From: an uncultured Treponema sp.
Lineage (GTDB): Bacteria > Spirochaetota > Spirochaetia > Treponematales > Treponemataceae
Direction: 5' to 3'
DNA: 64,000 nucleotides
Assembly (NCBI RefSeq): GCF_946187725.1
Contig: NZ_CAMHSK010000012.1
Coordinates: 1-64,000, forward strand
Shown: positions 37,098 to 46,237 of the stretch, one piece after another
Position numbering within the stretch: the stretch's first letter is position 1
How the letters are laid out: each line of letters begins with the position of its first letter
The notes under the pieces: model-generated
Told to the model about the DNA's origin: nothing
The model's database searches: none
The model's input: only the letters and a program-made list of their open reading frames with translations
Translations under genes and position numbers: made by a program

Positions 37098-38408
37098 TTA
37101 GATTACTGTTCCAGAAGGAATTACTGCACCTTTTCGGATTACGATGATTCCGTCTGAACTGTAGAAATAGACGCCGTTTGCAAGTTTGTTCTCGCCGTCC
37201 GGATATTTGTTGCCGTCAACATTGATTCGGCAGTCGTCGCCAATTGCGGCATCCTTGTCGATGATGGTCTTTGCAATCTTACAGTTTTTGCCGATTCCTA
37301 CATCCGGGCGCTGAGCCTTTCGGTTCTTTGCCTTTGCTTCTTCGTTTTCGTAGAAGTCTGCACCCATTGTAATTACGCCGTCAAGTTCTGTTCCTTCGCG
37401 GATGATTGTTCGAACACCGATAATTGATTTTTTGATTGTTTTGCTGTTGATAAGAATACAGCCTTCTGAAAGGAGACTGCTTTCGATGTGCGGAGCGCCG
37501 TTAACTTTTGGCGGCGGAAGGTTTCGCATGTGAGTGTAGATTGGAGAATCTGCATCGTAGAAATTGAACGGTGGAATGTCTTTTGTGAGATCAAGTGTGG
37601 CATTGTAGAAGCTGCGGATTGTACCGATATCTTCCCAGTAACCGTCAAAAATATATGAATTGACTTTTCGGTCTTTGATTGCAAGAGGAATTACTTCTTT
37701 TCCGAAGTCAGTGTAGTCGTTATCGAGGGCTTCTTCCATTACTTTTGCATTGAAGATGTAGATACCCATTGAAGCGAGGTATTCTTTTTCTTTTGGAAGG
37801 TCGCCGCGTGCTTTTTCAGGGATTTTCCAGTTGCCGCTTTTGAGAACTTCTACAGACGGTTTTTCGATGAACTCAGTGATTTTGTTCTTTGAGTCAATCT
37901 TCATGATTCCGAAGCCAGTTGCATCGCGTTCGTTTACCGCTGTGGTTGCGATTGTGATGTCTGCACCGCTTTCAAGGTGGCTGTTCATGAATTCTTTGAG
38001 ATCCATTCGGTAAAGCTGGTCACCAGAAAGGATGATGTAATGTGTCGGTTTCTGAGACTTGAAGTGAATGAAATTTTTTCTTACAGCATCGGCTGTTCCT
38101 TCAAACCAGCCTGAGTGTTCAAGAGTCTGTTCAGCTGCGAGAATTTCTACAAATCCTTTTGAGAAGCGGTCGAAGTTATATGAATTTGTGATATGATGAT
38201 GAAGTGAAGCAGAATTGAACTGCGTGAGAAGGTAAATTTTGCGGAAACCAGAGTTGATACAGTTTGAGATAGGAATGTCTACGATTCGGTATTTGCCTCC
38301 GAACGGAACAGCCGGCTTGGAGCGGTCTTTTGTCAGTGGATAAAGTCTTGTTCCTTTACCACCACCCAAGATAATCGCCAAAACACGAGGTTTTTCTACA
38401 TTTGTCAT
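37098..38408 (-). CDS. glgC: Glucose-1-phosphate adenylyltransferase
   Basis: AIILGGGKGTRLYPLTKDRSKPAVPFGGKYRIVDIPISNCINSG; GTADAVRKN; left-handed beta-helix C-terminus. Confidence 0.95.
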   Translation of the reverse strand: MTNVEKPRVLAIILGGGKGTRLYPLTKDRSKPAVPFGGKYRIVDIPISNCINSGFRKIYLLTQFNSASLHHHITNSYNFDRFSKGFVEILAAEQTLEHSGWFEGTADAVRKNFIHFKSQKPTHYIILSGDQLYRMDLKEFMNSHLESGADITIATTAVNERDATGFGIMKIDSKNKITEFIEKPSVEVLKSGNWKIPEKARGDLPKEKEYLASMGIYIFNAKVMEEALDNDYTDFGKEVIPLAIKDRKVNSYIFDGYWEDIGTIRSFYNATLDLTKDIPPFNFYDADSPIYTHMRNLPPPKVNGAPHIESSLLSEGCILINSKTIKKSIIGVRTIIREGTELDGVITMGADFYENEEAKAKNRKAQRPDVGIGKNCKIAKTIIDKDAAIGDDCRINVDGNKYPDGENKLANGVYFYSSDGIIVIRKGAVIPSGTVI

Positions 38409-38540
38409 AATTTTAGCTCCTGAAAGTGAAAAAAGTTATAATATATAAAACCATAATAAACCCAAAAATTGCATAACGCAAATCATTTTTTTGTACATTT
38501 CAGCACAATATTACAAATTTGTAGTTAATGTGTGTGAATT

Positions 38541-39371
38541 ATGGTAATATCATTAGACCAGTTCGGAAATCTTGGGGCGTATCTGGAGTTGTTTGTGTTA
38601 AAGAAAATCGGTTCGGGAGTAATTTCTTATTTTTCAGCTGTTCCCTATCTTTTGGGCTATATTGGCCGTACTTTCGTGTCTTCAACGGCTTTTATCCGTC
38701 GGGTCAAGGCGGCCCGCAAAGTCATCATAATGCAGCTTCTATTTACATTTATCGAGGCTCTTCCAATCATTGCCGTGCTTTCAGTTTCCCTTGGTTCAGC
38801 TATTTACATAATCGGCTATTCGTTTCTTCTGTCGATAGGGCAGGCATCACTTATCTATAATCTTCTTGCACTAATCGTTATTCGGGAGCTAGGGCCTCTT
38901 CTTGTGGCCTTTGTCGTTACGGCGCGTTCTGCTACGGCAATTGCAACGGAACTTGGCGGCATGGTAACTTCACATCAGATTGAAAGCTTTGTTTCTTGCG
39001 GCATAGACCCGATCGCTTATCTTGTTGTTCCGCGATTTCTTGGCGTGAGTCTTTCAGTTTTCTTCCTTAATTTGTATTTTTCTTTCTGCGGAATTCTTGG
39101 ACCTGCAATAATCTCTCAATTTGTAAGTCCGCTTGCTTCATACGGATATTTTGAGAATCTTCTGAAAAGCGTGTCTATTTTCACAATCATCACATCCATG
39201 ATTAAAAGCCTGGTTTTCGGCATGGTCATTTCAATTACGGCAACATATTACGGCTTTAATGTTGAGAGGGCATCAACGGAAATCCCTATTGCGGGCATAC
39301 AGGCTGTTTCAAAATCATTCGTCGGTATAATCATCGCGGATGTGCTCATAATCGTACTTTCTTCTTTATAA
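38541..39371 (+). CDS. Mla/Mce-type ABC transporter permease (MlaE family)
   Basis: LIVIRELGPLLVAFVVTARSATAIATELGGMVTSHQIESFVSCGIDPIAYLVVPR. Confidence 0.9.
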   Translation: MVISLDQFGNLGAYLELFVLKKIGSGVISYFSAVPYLLGYIGRTFVSSTAFIRRVKAARKVIIMQLLFTFIEALPIIAVLSVSLGSAIYIIGYSFLLSIGQASLIYNLLALIVIRELGPLLVAFVVTARSATAIATELGGMVTSHQIESFVSCGIDPIAYLVVPRFLGVSLSVFFLNLYFSFCGILGPAIISQFVSPLASYGYFENLLKSVSIFTIITSMIKSLVFGMVISITATYYGFNVERASTEIPIAGIQAVSKSFVGIIIADVLIIVLSSL

Positions 39372-39384
39372 GACGGGGGATGAA

Positions 39385-40047
39385 ATGGCTTTATTTCGAA
39401 TTGAGGATGTGAAATTCAATTCCAGGAGCAAGGAAGTAATCAGGGGCATTAGTCTAGATATTGAAGCGGGTACTGTCACAGGTTTGATGGGCAGGTCTGG
39501 AAGCGGAAAATCAACTTTGCTGAAGCTGATTGCAGGAATTCTTGTTCCGAGCGGCGGCCGGGTGCTTTATAAGAATATAGACATTCAGCTCATGAATGAT
39601 AAGAGAAATATGCGGTTTCGCCGTGAATGTTCCTTCGTTTTTCAGGATTCCGCTTTATGGGCCAATCAGGATATTGCTCAGAATTTGAACCTTCCTTTGC
39701 AGACCCAGAATCCGTCGATGTCCGAATCTGAGCGAAAACAGCGAATTCATGAGGTTTGCGAGCTTGTGAAATATGAACGCCCCCTGAATTTGCGGCCTGT
39801 TGACCTTTCCATGGGCGAGCAGAAAAGAATTGCGTTTGCCCGTGCGTTAATCAACAGACCTGAAGTGCTTTTTCTTGATGAGTGCACCGAATCTCTTGAT
39901 AAAAAGGGCGGGGCTGTAATCCTTGATTTGCTGCATGATTTTATCGCTGCTGGAAATACCGTCGTTTATGTGAGCCACAGCACTTCTTTTATCTCAGCGA
40001 TTGGCGGCGATAAGTATGTTATTGATGAAGGTCTTTTAAGTGATTAA
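39385..40047 (+). CDS. ABC transporter ATP-binding protein (MlaF-like)
   Basis: GLMGRSGSGKSTLLKLIAG, DLSMGEQKRIAFARALINRPEVLFLDECTESLD. Confidence 0.9.
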   Translation: MALFRIEDVKFNSRSKEVIRGISLDIEAGTVTGLMGRSGSGKSTLLKLIAGILVPSGGRVLYKNIDIQLMNDKRNMRFRRECSFVFQDSALWANQDIAQNLNLPLQTQNPSMSESERKQRIHEVCELVKYERPLNLRPVDLSMGEQKRIAFARALINRPEVLFLDECTESLDKKGGAVILDLLHDFIAAGNTVVYVSHSTSFISAIGGDKYVIDEGLLSD

Positions 40048-40078
40048 AATGGACTAAATAAATTAAAAAAGTCAGTGT

Positions 40079-41014
40079 ATGAAATTTAAAATTCGTTTCG
40101 CAGATCAGATTGTCGGATTTTTCTCTTTGCTTGCTATGGCGCTTCTTATTGCTTTCGTATTTGCTTTGGGTGCAAGTCAAAACTGGTTCGTCAAAAAAAA
40201 CATCTATTATACATATTTTCCGTCTGGGGCAGGTTTTTCGGTCGGCATGGATGTTACCTACAAGGGCTTTCCAATCGGAAAAATCAGTGATGTAGACCTT
40301 GAAGGTTCTGCTGCCCGTATCGAATTTTATGTTCTTGAAGATTATGCCGAATATGCAAAGGAATTTTCACTGGTTGAGCTTATAACAAGTCCTATCGGGC
40401 TTGGTTCTTCATTTGTATTCCATCCGGGAAGGGGTACTGAAATTATTCCGTCTGGTTCTGAAATTTTTCGTATAGATTCAACTACAGGCCGGCAATTTAT
40501 AACGGCAAAAAAAATTGCTCTTGAAGTACAGGAAGATTCAATCGGTGTAATGATGAAAAAAGTTTCTTCCATTATGGATAATGTAAATTTGCTTCTGGTT
40601 AATTTGAATTCGGCTCTATCCGGTCGTGAAGACACTGCAACTCCAATCAAACAGATAATAGCAAATTTAAATGAAATCACAAAGAATATTTCTGCCCTTA
40701 CAGGCACTTTGAACAATGACAGTGGTGCCGTTCCTGCTCTGCTTGGAAATCAGCTTACAACAGATATTTCTGATGTGCTCAAAAACATTTCGCTTGTTTC
40801 TGATGAGCTTACATCAATTTCTGGAAGCGCGGATGTGCTTGTTTCAAATGCCGTTCCTGAAATTGACAGTGCGCTGCTTCAGCTCAATTCTATTCTGATT
40901 GAAGTTCAGGATGTGCTTACCGGTGTCAAAAACAATGCCTTTATCCGTGGCGGAGTGCCTGACAGAACGAGCGGAAAGGCTTCGACAAGTCAGCTGAGGA
41001 GCGAGGATTTCTGA
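40079..41014 (+). CDS. MlaD/MCE domain protein
   Basis: Single TM, YYTYFPSGAGFSVGMDVTYKGFPIGKISDVDLEGS is MCE-like; next to MlaE/MlaF-like genes. Confidence 0.85.
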   Translation: MKFKIRFADQIVGFFSLLAMALLIAFVFALGASQNWFVKKNIYYTYFPSGAGFSVGMDVTYKGFPIGKISDVDLEGSAARIEFYVLEDYAEYAKEFSLVELITSPIGLGSSFVFHPGRGTEIIPSGSEIFRIDSTTGRQFITAKKIALEVQEDSIGVMMKKVSSIMDNVNLLLVNLNSALSGREDTATPIKQIIANLNEITKNISALTGTLNNDSGAVPALLGNQLTTDISDVLKNISLVSDELTSISGSADVLVSNAVPEIDSALLQLNSILIEVQDVLTGVKNNAFIRGGVPDRTSGKASTSQLRSEDF

Positions 41015-41919
41015 TGCGACTATTTTCCTTTTTTGTCTTGAGTTTACTGTTTGTTTCATGTTCTTCTGCACCCAAACGGGTTATGCTCGTCACTGATAAT
41101 ACAAATCTAGCTTATTCCAGATTAGAAGAGGCTGATGCAAGCATCGTTTCCGGAAAATATGACCGGGCATACAATCAGCTGTCATCTGCCTTCAATCTTG
41201 CACTTTCGGTTGATAATCCGGCTCTTCTTTGCAAAATCACTCTTTCAGGAATCGTCCTTAAAATTTCAAATCCAGAACTTGATAAGGCTCAAGATGAATC
41301 AGAGGGGGCAGTTGAGCAAAATGAGAGCTTTCTTTCAGTGTCAAAAGAGGAGCTGCTTGTCCTTGCTAAAAAACTTGCGGGTCGTTCTTCTGAGCAGAAA
41401 AATCTTTCAAATCTTTGCTCTGTTTATGATGTCAGAATTCAGCTCGAAAACGAAAAAAATCTTTCAGATGGAAGAATTTCTTCTGAAAACATGAAGGCTT
41501 ATCTTTCTTCCTTAGAAAAAGCAAAGCCCGCACTTTCAAAAGAACCGTTTTATCTTGCTTACCTGTACAGAACTTTCGGTGATGTGTGCATGGCTGGCGG
41601 AAAATACAGCGATGCACAGATATATTACTCCGAGGCTGCAAAAATTCACACAAAAGAACGCTATCTGATGGAAATCGGCCTGGACTGGTATTGCGTTGCC
41701 CGTGCGTATTCTCAGGGCGGAAACAAAAAGGCGGCGGTGGATGCAATTCTTACTGCCTTAAAATATGACCGGGATGCTGAAAATACACGGGGAATAGCCT
41801 CTGACTACATGGCTTATTCAAGAATCCTCTTGAAAGGTAATGTTACAAAAGAAGAAAAGGCGCTTTCTGATGAACTGTGTGCCTGGAGCGAAAAAATCTT
41901 AAAGGCCGGAAAGTTTTAA
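41014..41919 (+). CDS. TPR-like lipoprotein associated with Mla operon
   Basis: Lipobox SLLFVSCSSAP; TPR-like helices. Confidence 0.7.
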   Translation: MRLFSFFVLSLLFVSCSSAPKRVMLVTDNTNLAYSRLEEADASIVSGKYDRAYNQLSSAFNLALSVDNPALLCKITLSGIVLKISNPELDKAQDESEGAVEQNESFLSVSKEELLVLAKKLAGRSSEQKNLSNLCSVYDVRIQLENEKNLSDGRISSENMKAYLSSLEKAKPALSKEPFYLAYLYRTFGDVCMAGGKYSDAQIYYSEAAKIHTKERYLMEIGLDWYCVARAYSQGGNKKAAVDAILTALKYDRDAENTRGIASDYMAYSRILLKGNVTKEEKALSDELCAWSEKILKAGKF

Positions 41920-42004
41920 ATTTGAAAGAACTGATTGATGCTTGCAGAAAGGGGAGTGGTTTTTACAGTTGCATGAAAGTCTTTTTAAGGTTAAAATAAA
42001 ATAA

Positions 42005-42979
42005 GTGAATTCTGAATATACGATTGTGTTTTCTGACGGCGATTTGCTTTCGCGGGTCTGTGGCACAAATGACAGCAATTTAAAACTCATCGAAAAGCAT
42101 ATTGGCGTTCCGGTCTTTACCCGTGGAAATGAAATTTCCATAAGCGAGGAAGATCCTCGTGTTCAGCAGGAATTTAAATTCATAATCGACCGTATTATCG
42201 ACGAAATTTCTGATTCAGGTGATTCTTCTTCTGATTTAATTCATTCAATATTAAATACGGGCTTTGTTGACGGTATCGCGGATTCAGATTTTAATGCGGC
42301 ACGCTACGCCATTTCAATTCCGGGCAGCACGCGTAAAATTTACCCCAAAACTAAAAATCAGGCAGAACTAGTCAAATCTTTCAGAAACAAAAATCTTGTA
42401 TTTGCAGAAGGTCCTGCTGGAAGCGGAAAGACATTTCTTGCGGTGGCCGAAGCCTTGAATCTTGTGCTTTCTAAAAAAGTGAATTCAATCGTTCTTACGC
42501 GACCGATTGTTGAGGCTGGTGAAAGTCTTGGTTATCTTCCCGGTGACCTTGAAAGCAAAATCAATCCTTATTTACGGCCTCTTTATGATTCAATGAATGC
42601 CTGTCTGCCCCGTGAAATAGTGCATAAACTTACGGAAAATGATATTATAGAAACTGCGCCTCTTGCTTATATGCGTGGCCGCACTCTCAACAATTGTGCT
42701 GTAATCCTTGATGAGGCACAGAACACCACAGTTGAGCAGATGAAGATGTTTCTGACACGAATGGGCGAAAATTCAAAGGTTTTTGTCACAGGAGATATAT
42801 CTCAGATTGATCTTCCCAAGCGGCAGAAGTCGGGATTGATTCATGCCATGCATATTCTGGAAGGAATCGATGAAATCAGCATAGTCCGTCTTGATGGGCG
42901 TGATGTCGTTCGTTCTGGCCTTGTCAGAAAAATCGTACAGGCATACGAGCAGGATTCAGATTGCACTGGTGAGGCTTAG
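42005..42979 (+). CDS. phoH: PhoH family ATPase (GTG start)
   Basis: FAEGPAGSGKTFLAVAEALNLVLSKKVNSIVLTRPIVEAGESLGYLPGDL; CAVILDEAQNTTVEQMKMFLTRMG. Confidence 0.94.
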   Translation: MNSEYTIVFSDGDLLSRVCGTNDSNLKLIEKHIGVPVFTRGNEISISEEDPRVQQEFKFIIDRIIDEISDSGDSSSDLIHSILNTGFVDGIADSDFNAARYAISIPGSTRKIYPKTKNQAELVKSFRNKNLVFAEGPAGSGKTFLAVAEALNLVLSKKVNSIVLTRPIVEAGESLGYLPGDLESKINPYLRPLYDSMNACLPREIVHKLTENDIIETAPLAYMRGRTLNNCAVILDEAQNTTVEQMKMFLTRMGENSKVFVTGDISQIDLPKRQKSGLIHAMHILEGIDEISIVRLDGRDVVRSGLVRKIVQAYEQDSDCTGEA

Positions 42980-43013
42980 ATTTGTCCACACGGCAATCTT
43001 TTGGAGTTAAAAA

Positions 43014-44783
43014 ATGAGTAAAAAAGAAAAAAACGAAGAAAACGGAATAGTCAGAACTTTCTCTTCCATGGGAGCGTTTATTGCTAAAAACTGGCAGTTG
43101 ATTCTGGCATTCTTCCTCACTTTCATGGCTGCTACAGCGATTCTCTGGTACGATGCCAATACAACCGAAACGCTCGCTTCATTTGCAATTGAAGAATATG
43201 AAGTCGGTCAGGTTGCCGACAAGACTATTTATGCAAAAAAATCTCTTCCTGAAGATGTGCAGTATCCTGTTGCAATCGAAAAGGGTGAAAAAGTTATCCG
43301 TAAAGGGTTCCCTATCACCGAAGAGGAATTTTTCAAGCTTCAGAAAATGGCGGATTCTCCGCTTTACATCGATTATCGGGCTTTCTGGGATAAAATTCTT
43401 TACCTTGTGCTCGTTGCTGTTCTCTGGATTGTGCTTTTCAACCCAGTTCTTTTAAAACGTCGGATCGAAATAAAAGAAGTGATTCTTGAGTGCGTGCTTT
43501 TTATCCTTGTTTTCTTTACGACATCGTTTGGCATGAAGAGTGCAATTTTCCAGAATCCATATACGCTGCCAGTCATGATTCCTTCGGTCTTTTCGGCATT
43601 CTTGATTGCGATTCTTTTCGGGCAGACATCCGCTTTGTTTTTCTCAATTCTGCTCTCTCTCGGCGTTCTCGGTGCTTCTTCATTTCAGATTGTTCCGACT
43701 CTTTTTACGCTCGCCGTATGTGTTTCTGCTTCACGAATCGTAATGAAGATTGAAAGACGAATCGACATGGTTTTTGCATCCCTTATGCAGGCCGTACTTA
43801 ATGTTGTGTTCATTGTCTTCCTTAAAGTCATGTTCAATTCTGATTTTAACGATGCGGTTTTCATTTGTCCGGGAATTGCTTTTAACGGCTTCCTTTCGGG
43901 AATTCTTGTGCTTGGATTCCTTACGCCGCTTGAATCTATTATGAACACAGCTTCTGTATTCCGGCTTATGGATTTGAGCGATCAGAACGCACCTGTTTTG
44001 CGAAAGCTTCTTCTTACTGCGAGCGGAACTCACCAGCACTGCATGATGGTTGCTCAGCTTGCCGAAAACGCATGTAAAGAAATCGGGGCAAACGCTCTTC
44101 TTGCGAGGGTCGGCTCATATTATCATGATATCGGTAAAATGGAGCATCCTGAGTATTTTACAGAAAACAATATCGATACCGCTAACAAGCATACTGATTT
44201 AAATCCGTCGCTTTCGGTTTCGGTAATCAAAAGTCATGTAAAAATCGGTGTTGAAAAGGCATATCAGCTTCGTCTTCCAAAGCAGATAATCGATATTATC
44301 GCAGAGCATCACGGCAATTCCCTGATTACTTACTTCTATAATAAGGCAAAAGAAAAAGATGAAAATGTAAATCCAGAAGATTATTCTTATATCGGAAATC
44401 CTCCGAGTACAAAAGAAAGTGCAGTTGTAATGCTCGCGGATGTATGTGAGGCGGCCTGTAAATCTCTTGAAAAACCGACTGCCCAGCGGCTAGAAAAATT
44501 CATTCAGGATTTAATCAATAAAAAGATTGAAAGCGGCCAGCTTGACAATTCAGCGCTTACTTTCGGTGAACTTACTAAAATCCGTGATACATTCGTTCGC
44601 ATTCTTGCAGCATACTATCATGGACGAATCAAATATCAAAATCAGAAAGACCCTGATGCTACCGGTGACAGTGAAGCCGAAAAATCAGAAAAAGACAAAT
44701 CTTTCACTTCTGAAAAGGACAAATCCCAGTCTTCTGAGGTAAAAGCTGATTCAACAAAATCTGAAAAACAGGAGAAAGAATAA
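43014..44783 (+). CDS. 7TM-HD phosphohydrolase (PgpH/YqfF family)
   Basis: TM segments followed by TASGTHQHCMMVAQLAE...GSYYHDIGKMEHPEYFTEN...IAEHHG. Confidence 0.93.
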   Translation: MSKKEKNEENGIVRTFSSMGAFIAKNWQLILAFFLTFMAATAILWYDANTTETLASFAIEEYEVGQVADKTIYAKKSLPEDVQYPVAIEKGEKVIRKGFPITEEEFFKLQKMADSPLYIDYRAFWDKILYLVLVAVLWIVLFNPVLLKRRIEIKEVILECVLFILVFFTTSFGMKSAIFQNPYTLPVMIPSVFSAFLIAILFGQTSALFFSILLSLGVLGASSFQIVPTLFTLAVCVSASRIVMKIERRIDMVFASLMQAVLNVVFIVFLKVMFNSDFNDAVFICPGIAFNGFLSGILVLGFLTPLESIMNTASVFRLMDLSDQNAPVLRKLLLTASGTHQHCMMVAQLAENACKEIGANALLARVGSYYHDIGKMEHPEYFTENNIDTANKHTDLNPSLSVSVIKSHVKIGVEKAYQLRLPKQIIDIIAEHHGNSLITYFYNKAKEKDENVNPEDYSYIGNPPSTKESAVVMLADVCEAACKSLEKPTAQRLEKFIQDLINKKIESGQLDNSALTFGELTKIRDTFVRILAAYYHGRIKYQNQKDPDATGDSEAEKSEKDKSFTSEKDKSQSSEVKADSTKSEKQEKE

Positions 44784-45271
44784 TGGCAAACAGAGTTTTA
44801 GTTTCAGTTCAGGACGGTATCGAGATTCCAGCATGGCTTGATGATAATAAAATTGGCAAATTTGTGATTGAAATCCTCAAAAAGCTGGAAATTGACCGTG
44901 AGGAAATCTCAATCCTTTTCTGTAATGACGAGGCAATTCAGCAGCTTAACAGGGATTATCGTGAAATCGATGCCCCAACGGATATTCTTTCATTTGAGAA
45001 TGGTTCAAAATATTCCGATGATGAAGGTGAGTGGTTGCAGGCTGGAGATATGGCAATTTCTCTGGAAACTTTGCCGAAAAATGCTGAATACTTTGGTGTC
45101 AGCGAAAACGAGGAACTTAAGCGTCTTTTGATTCATGGAACGCTGCATTTAAACGGCTATGACCACGGCGAAGAGCATATTGAGCCTGGCGTTGAACCAA
45201 AGAATGAGATGCTTGCTCTGCAGGAAAAAATCTTAAAAGAAGTCACAGATGTGAACTTAATGAGTAACTAA
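44783..45271 (+). CDS. ybeY: Endoribonuclease YbeY
   Basis: DYREIDAPTDILSFE and HGTLHLNGYDHGEEH metal-binding motif. Confidence 0.95.
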   Translation: MANRVLVSVQDGIEIPAWLDDNKIGKFVIEILKKLEIDREEISILFCNDEAIQQLNRDYREIDAPTDILSFENGSKYSDDEGEWLQAGDMAISLETLPKNAEYFGVSENEELKRLLIHGTLHLNGYDHGEEHIEPGVEPKNEMLALQEKILKEVTDVNLMSN

Positions 45272-45278
45272 GAAATCT

Positions 45279-45341
45279 TTCACGGATGGCGCGGAAACAC
45301 AGAGCATAGTATCTATCTGTGTACTCTGCGAGTTTCGTGAG
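45279..45341. repeat. Dispersed-repeat-like imperfect palindrome (TTTCACGGATGGCGCGGAAACACAGAG...CTGTGTACTCTGCGAGTTTCGTGA)
   Basis: Imperfect stem loop between ybeY and corC-like gene; composition unlike flanks. Confidence 0.5.
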
Positions 45342-45365
45342 GAATTTAAAAATAAAGGAAGTTTT

Positions 45366-46184
45366 ATGGGATTATTTAAATTTGGCAAAAAAAAAGACGA
45401 GGACTATCACTCCAGTAACGCCGCCAGGTCGGATAAATCATCTGAACTGGATCGGGCACAAGAAGAAATCCTCATTGAAGAAAAAAACGACATGATTAAG
45501 GGAATCGAGGATTTGTCTGAGACTACCGTAAAAGAAGTCATGATTCCTCGAATTGATGTTGATTTCATTTCAATTGATACACCTGAAGAAGAACTTCTGG
45601 AGAAAATCACAGAAAGCGGTCATTCCCGTTTCCCTGTTTACAGCGAATCAATCGATAATGTAACTGGCATTCTCTATGTAAAGGATATTATCAAGGCAAT
45701 AGCCAAAAAAGAAAAAGTTGATTTGCAAAAAATCACTAAAAAAGCATATTTCGTTCCTGAATCAAAAAAAATCGACGGTCTTTTGCGTGAATTTAAGCGT
45801 CGCCATCAGCATATCGCAATCGCAATTGATGAGTATGGTGGAATTTCTGGAATCGTCTGTATGGAAGACATTATCGAAGAAATTGTCGGAGACATTCAGG
45901 ACGAGTTTGACAACGAAAAAGAAGACATCGTTTCTCTTGGTGAGAATGTATGGCTTTGCGATGCGCGAGTGGATTTGGATGACCTCAACGAGACGCTTGA
46001 ATCAAGTTTCCCTACAGAAGATTTTGATACGCTCGGCGGTTTTGTTCTTGATCTTTTCGGGCGTATTCCTGTCAAATACGAAAAAATTGAATACGAGAAT
46101 TTTGATTTCATCGTTCAGGATATGGAAGGCCATCGCGTAAATTTGATTAAAGTTATGAAGAAAGCTGCTGAAACAGAAGAGTAA
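45366..46184 (+). CDS. CBS-domain CorC/TlyC-like transporter-associated protein
   Basis: VKEVMIPRIDVDFISIDTPEEELLEKITESGHSRFPVY; IDEYGGISGIVCMEDIIEEIVGDIQDEFD. Confidence 0.92.
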   Translation: MGLFKFGKKKDEDYHSSNAARSDKSSELDRAQEEILIEEKNDMIKGIEDLSETTVKEVMIPRIDVDFISIDTPEEELLEKITESGHSRFPVYSESIDNVTGILYVKDIIKAIAKKEKVDLQKITKKAYFVPESKKIDGLLREFKRRHQHIAIAIDEYGGISGIVCMEDIIEEIVGDIQDEFDNEKEDIVSLGENVWLCDARVDLDDLNETLESSFPTEDFDTLGGFVLDLFGRIPVKYEKIEYENFDFIVQDMEGHRVNLIKVMKKAAETEE

Positions 46185-46209
46185 TCCGTGCAATCTGTGT
46201 AATCTGTGC
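46183..46209. repeat. 9-bp tandem repeat AATC(C/T)GTG(C/T) x3 overlapping stop codon
   Basis: AATCCGTGC AATCTGTGT AATCTGTGC read directly. Confidence 0.8.
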
Positions 46210-46237
46210 TTTCAAAATTACCGATAATTGAAAAGAT

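Noticed and set aside
43490-44039. Several overlapping ORFs inside the PgpH-like gene
   Set aside because: Shadow ORFs; the 43014..44783 frame has HD motifs and TM segments throughout.
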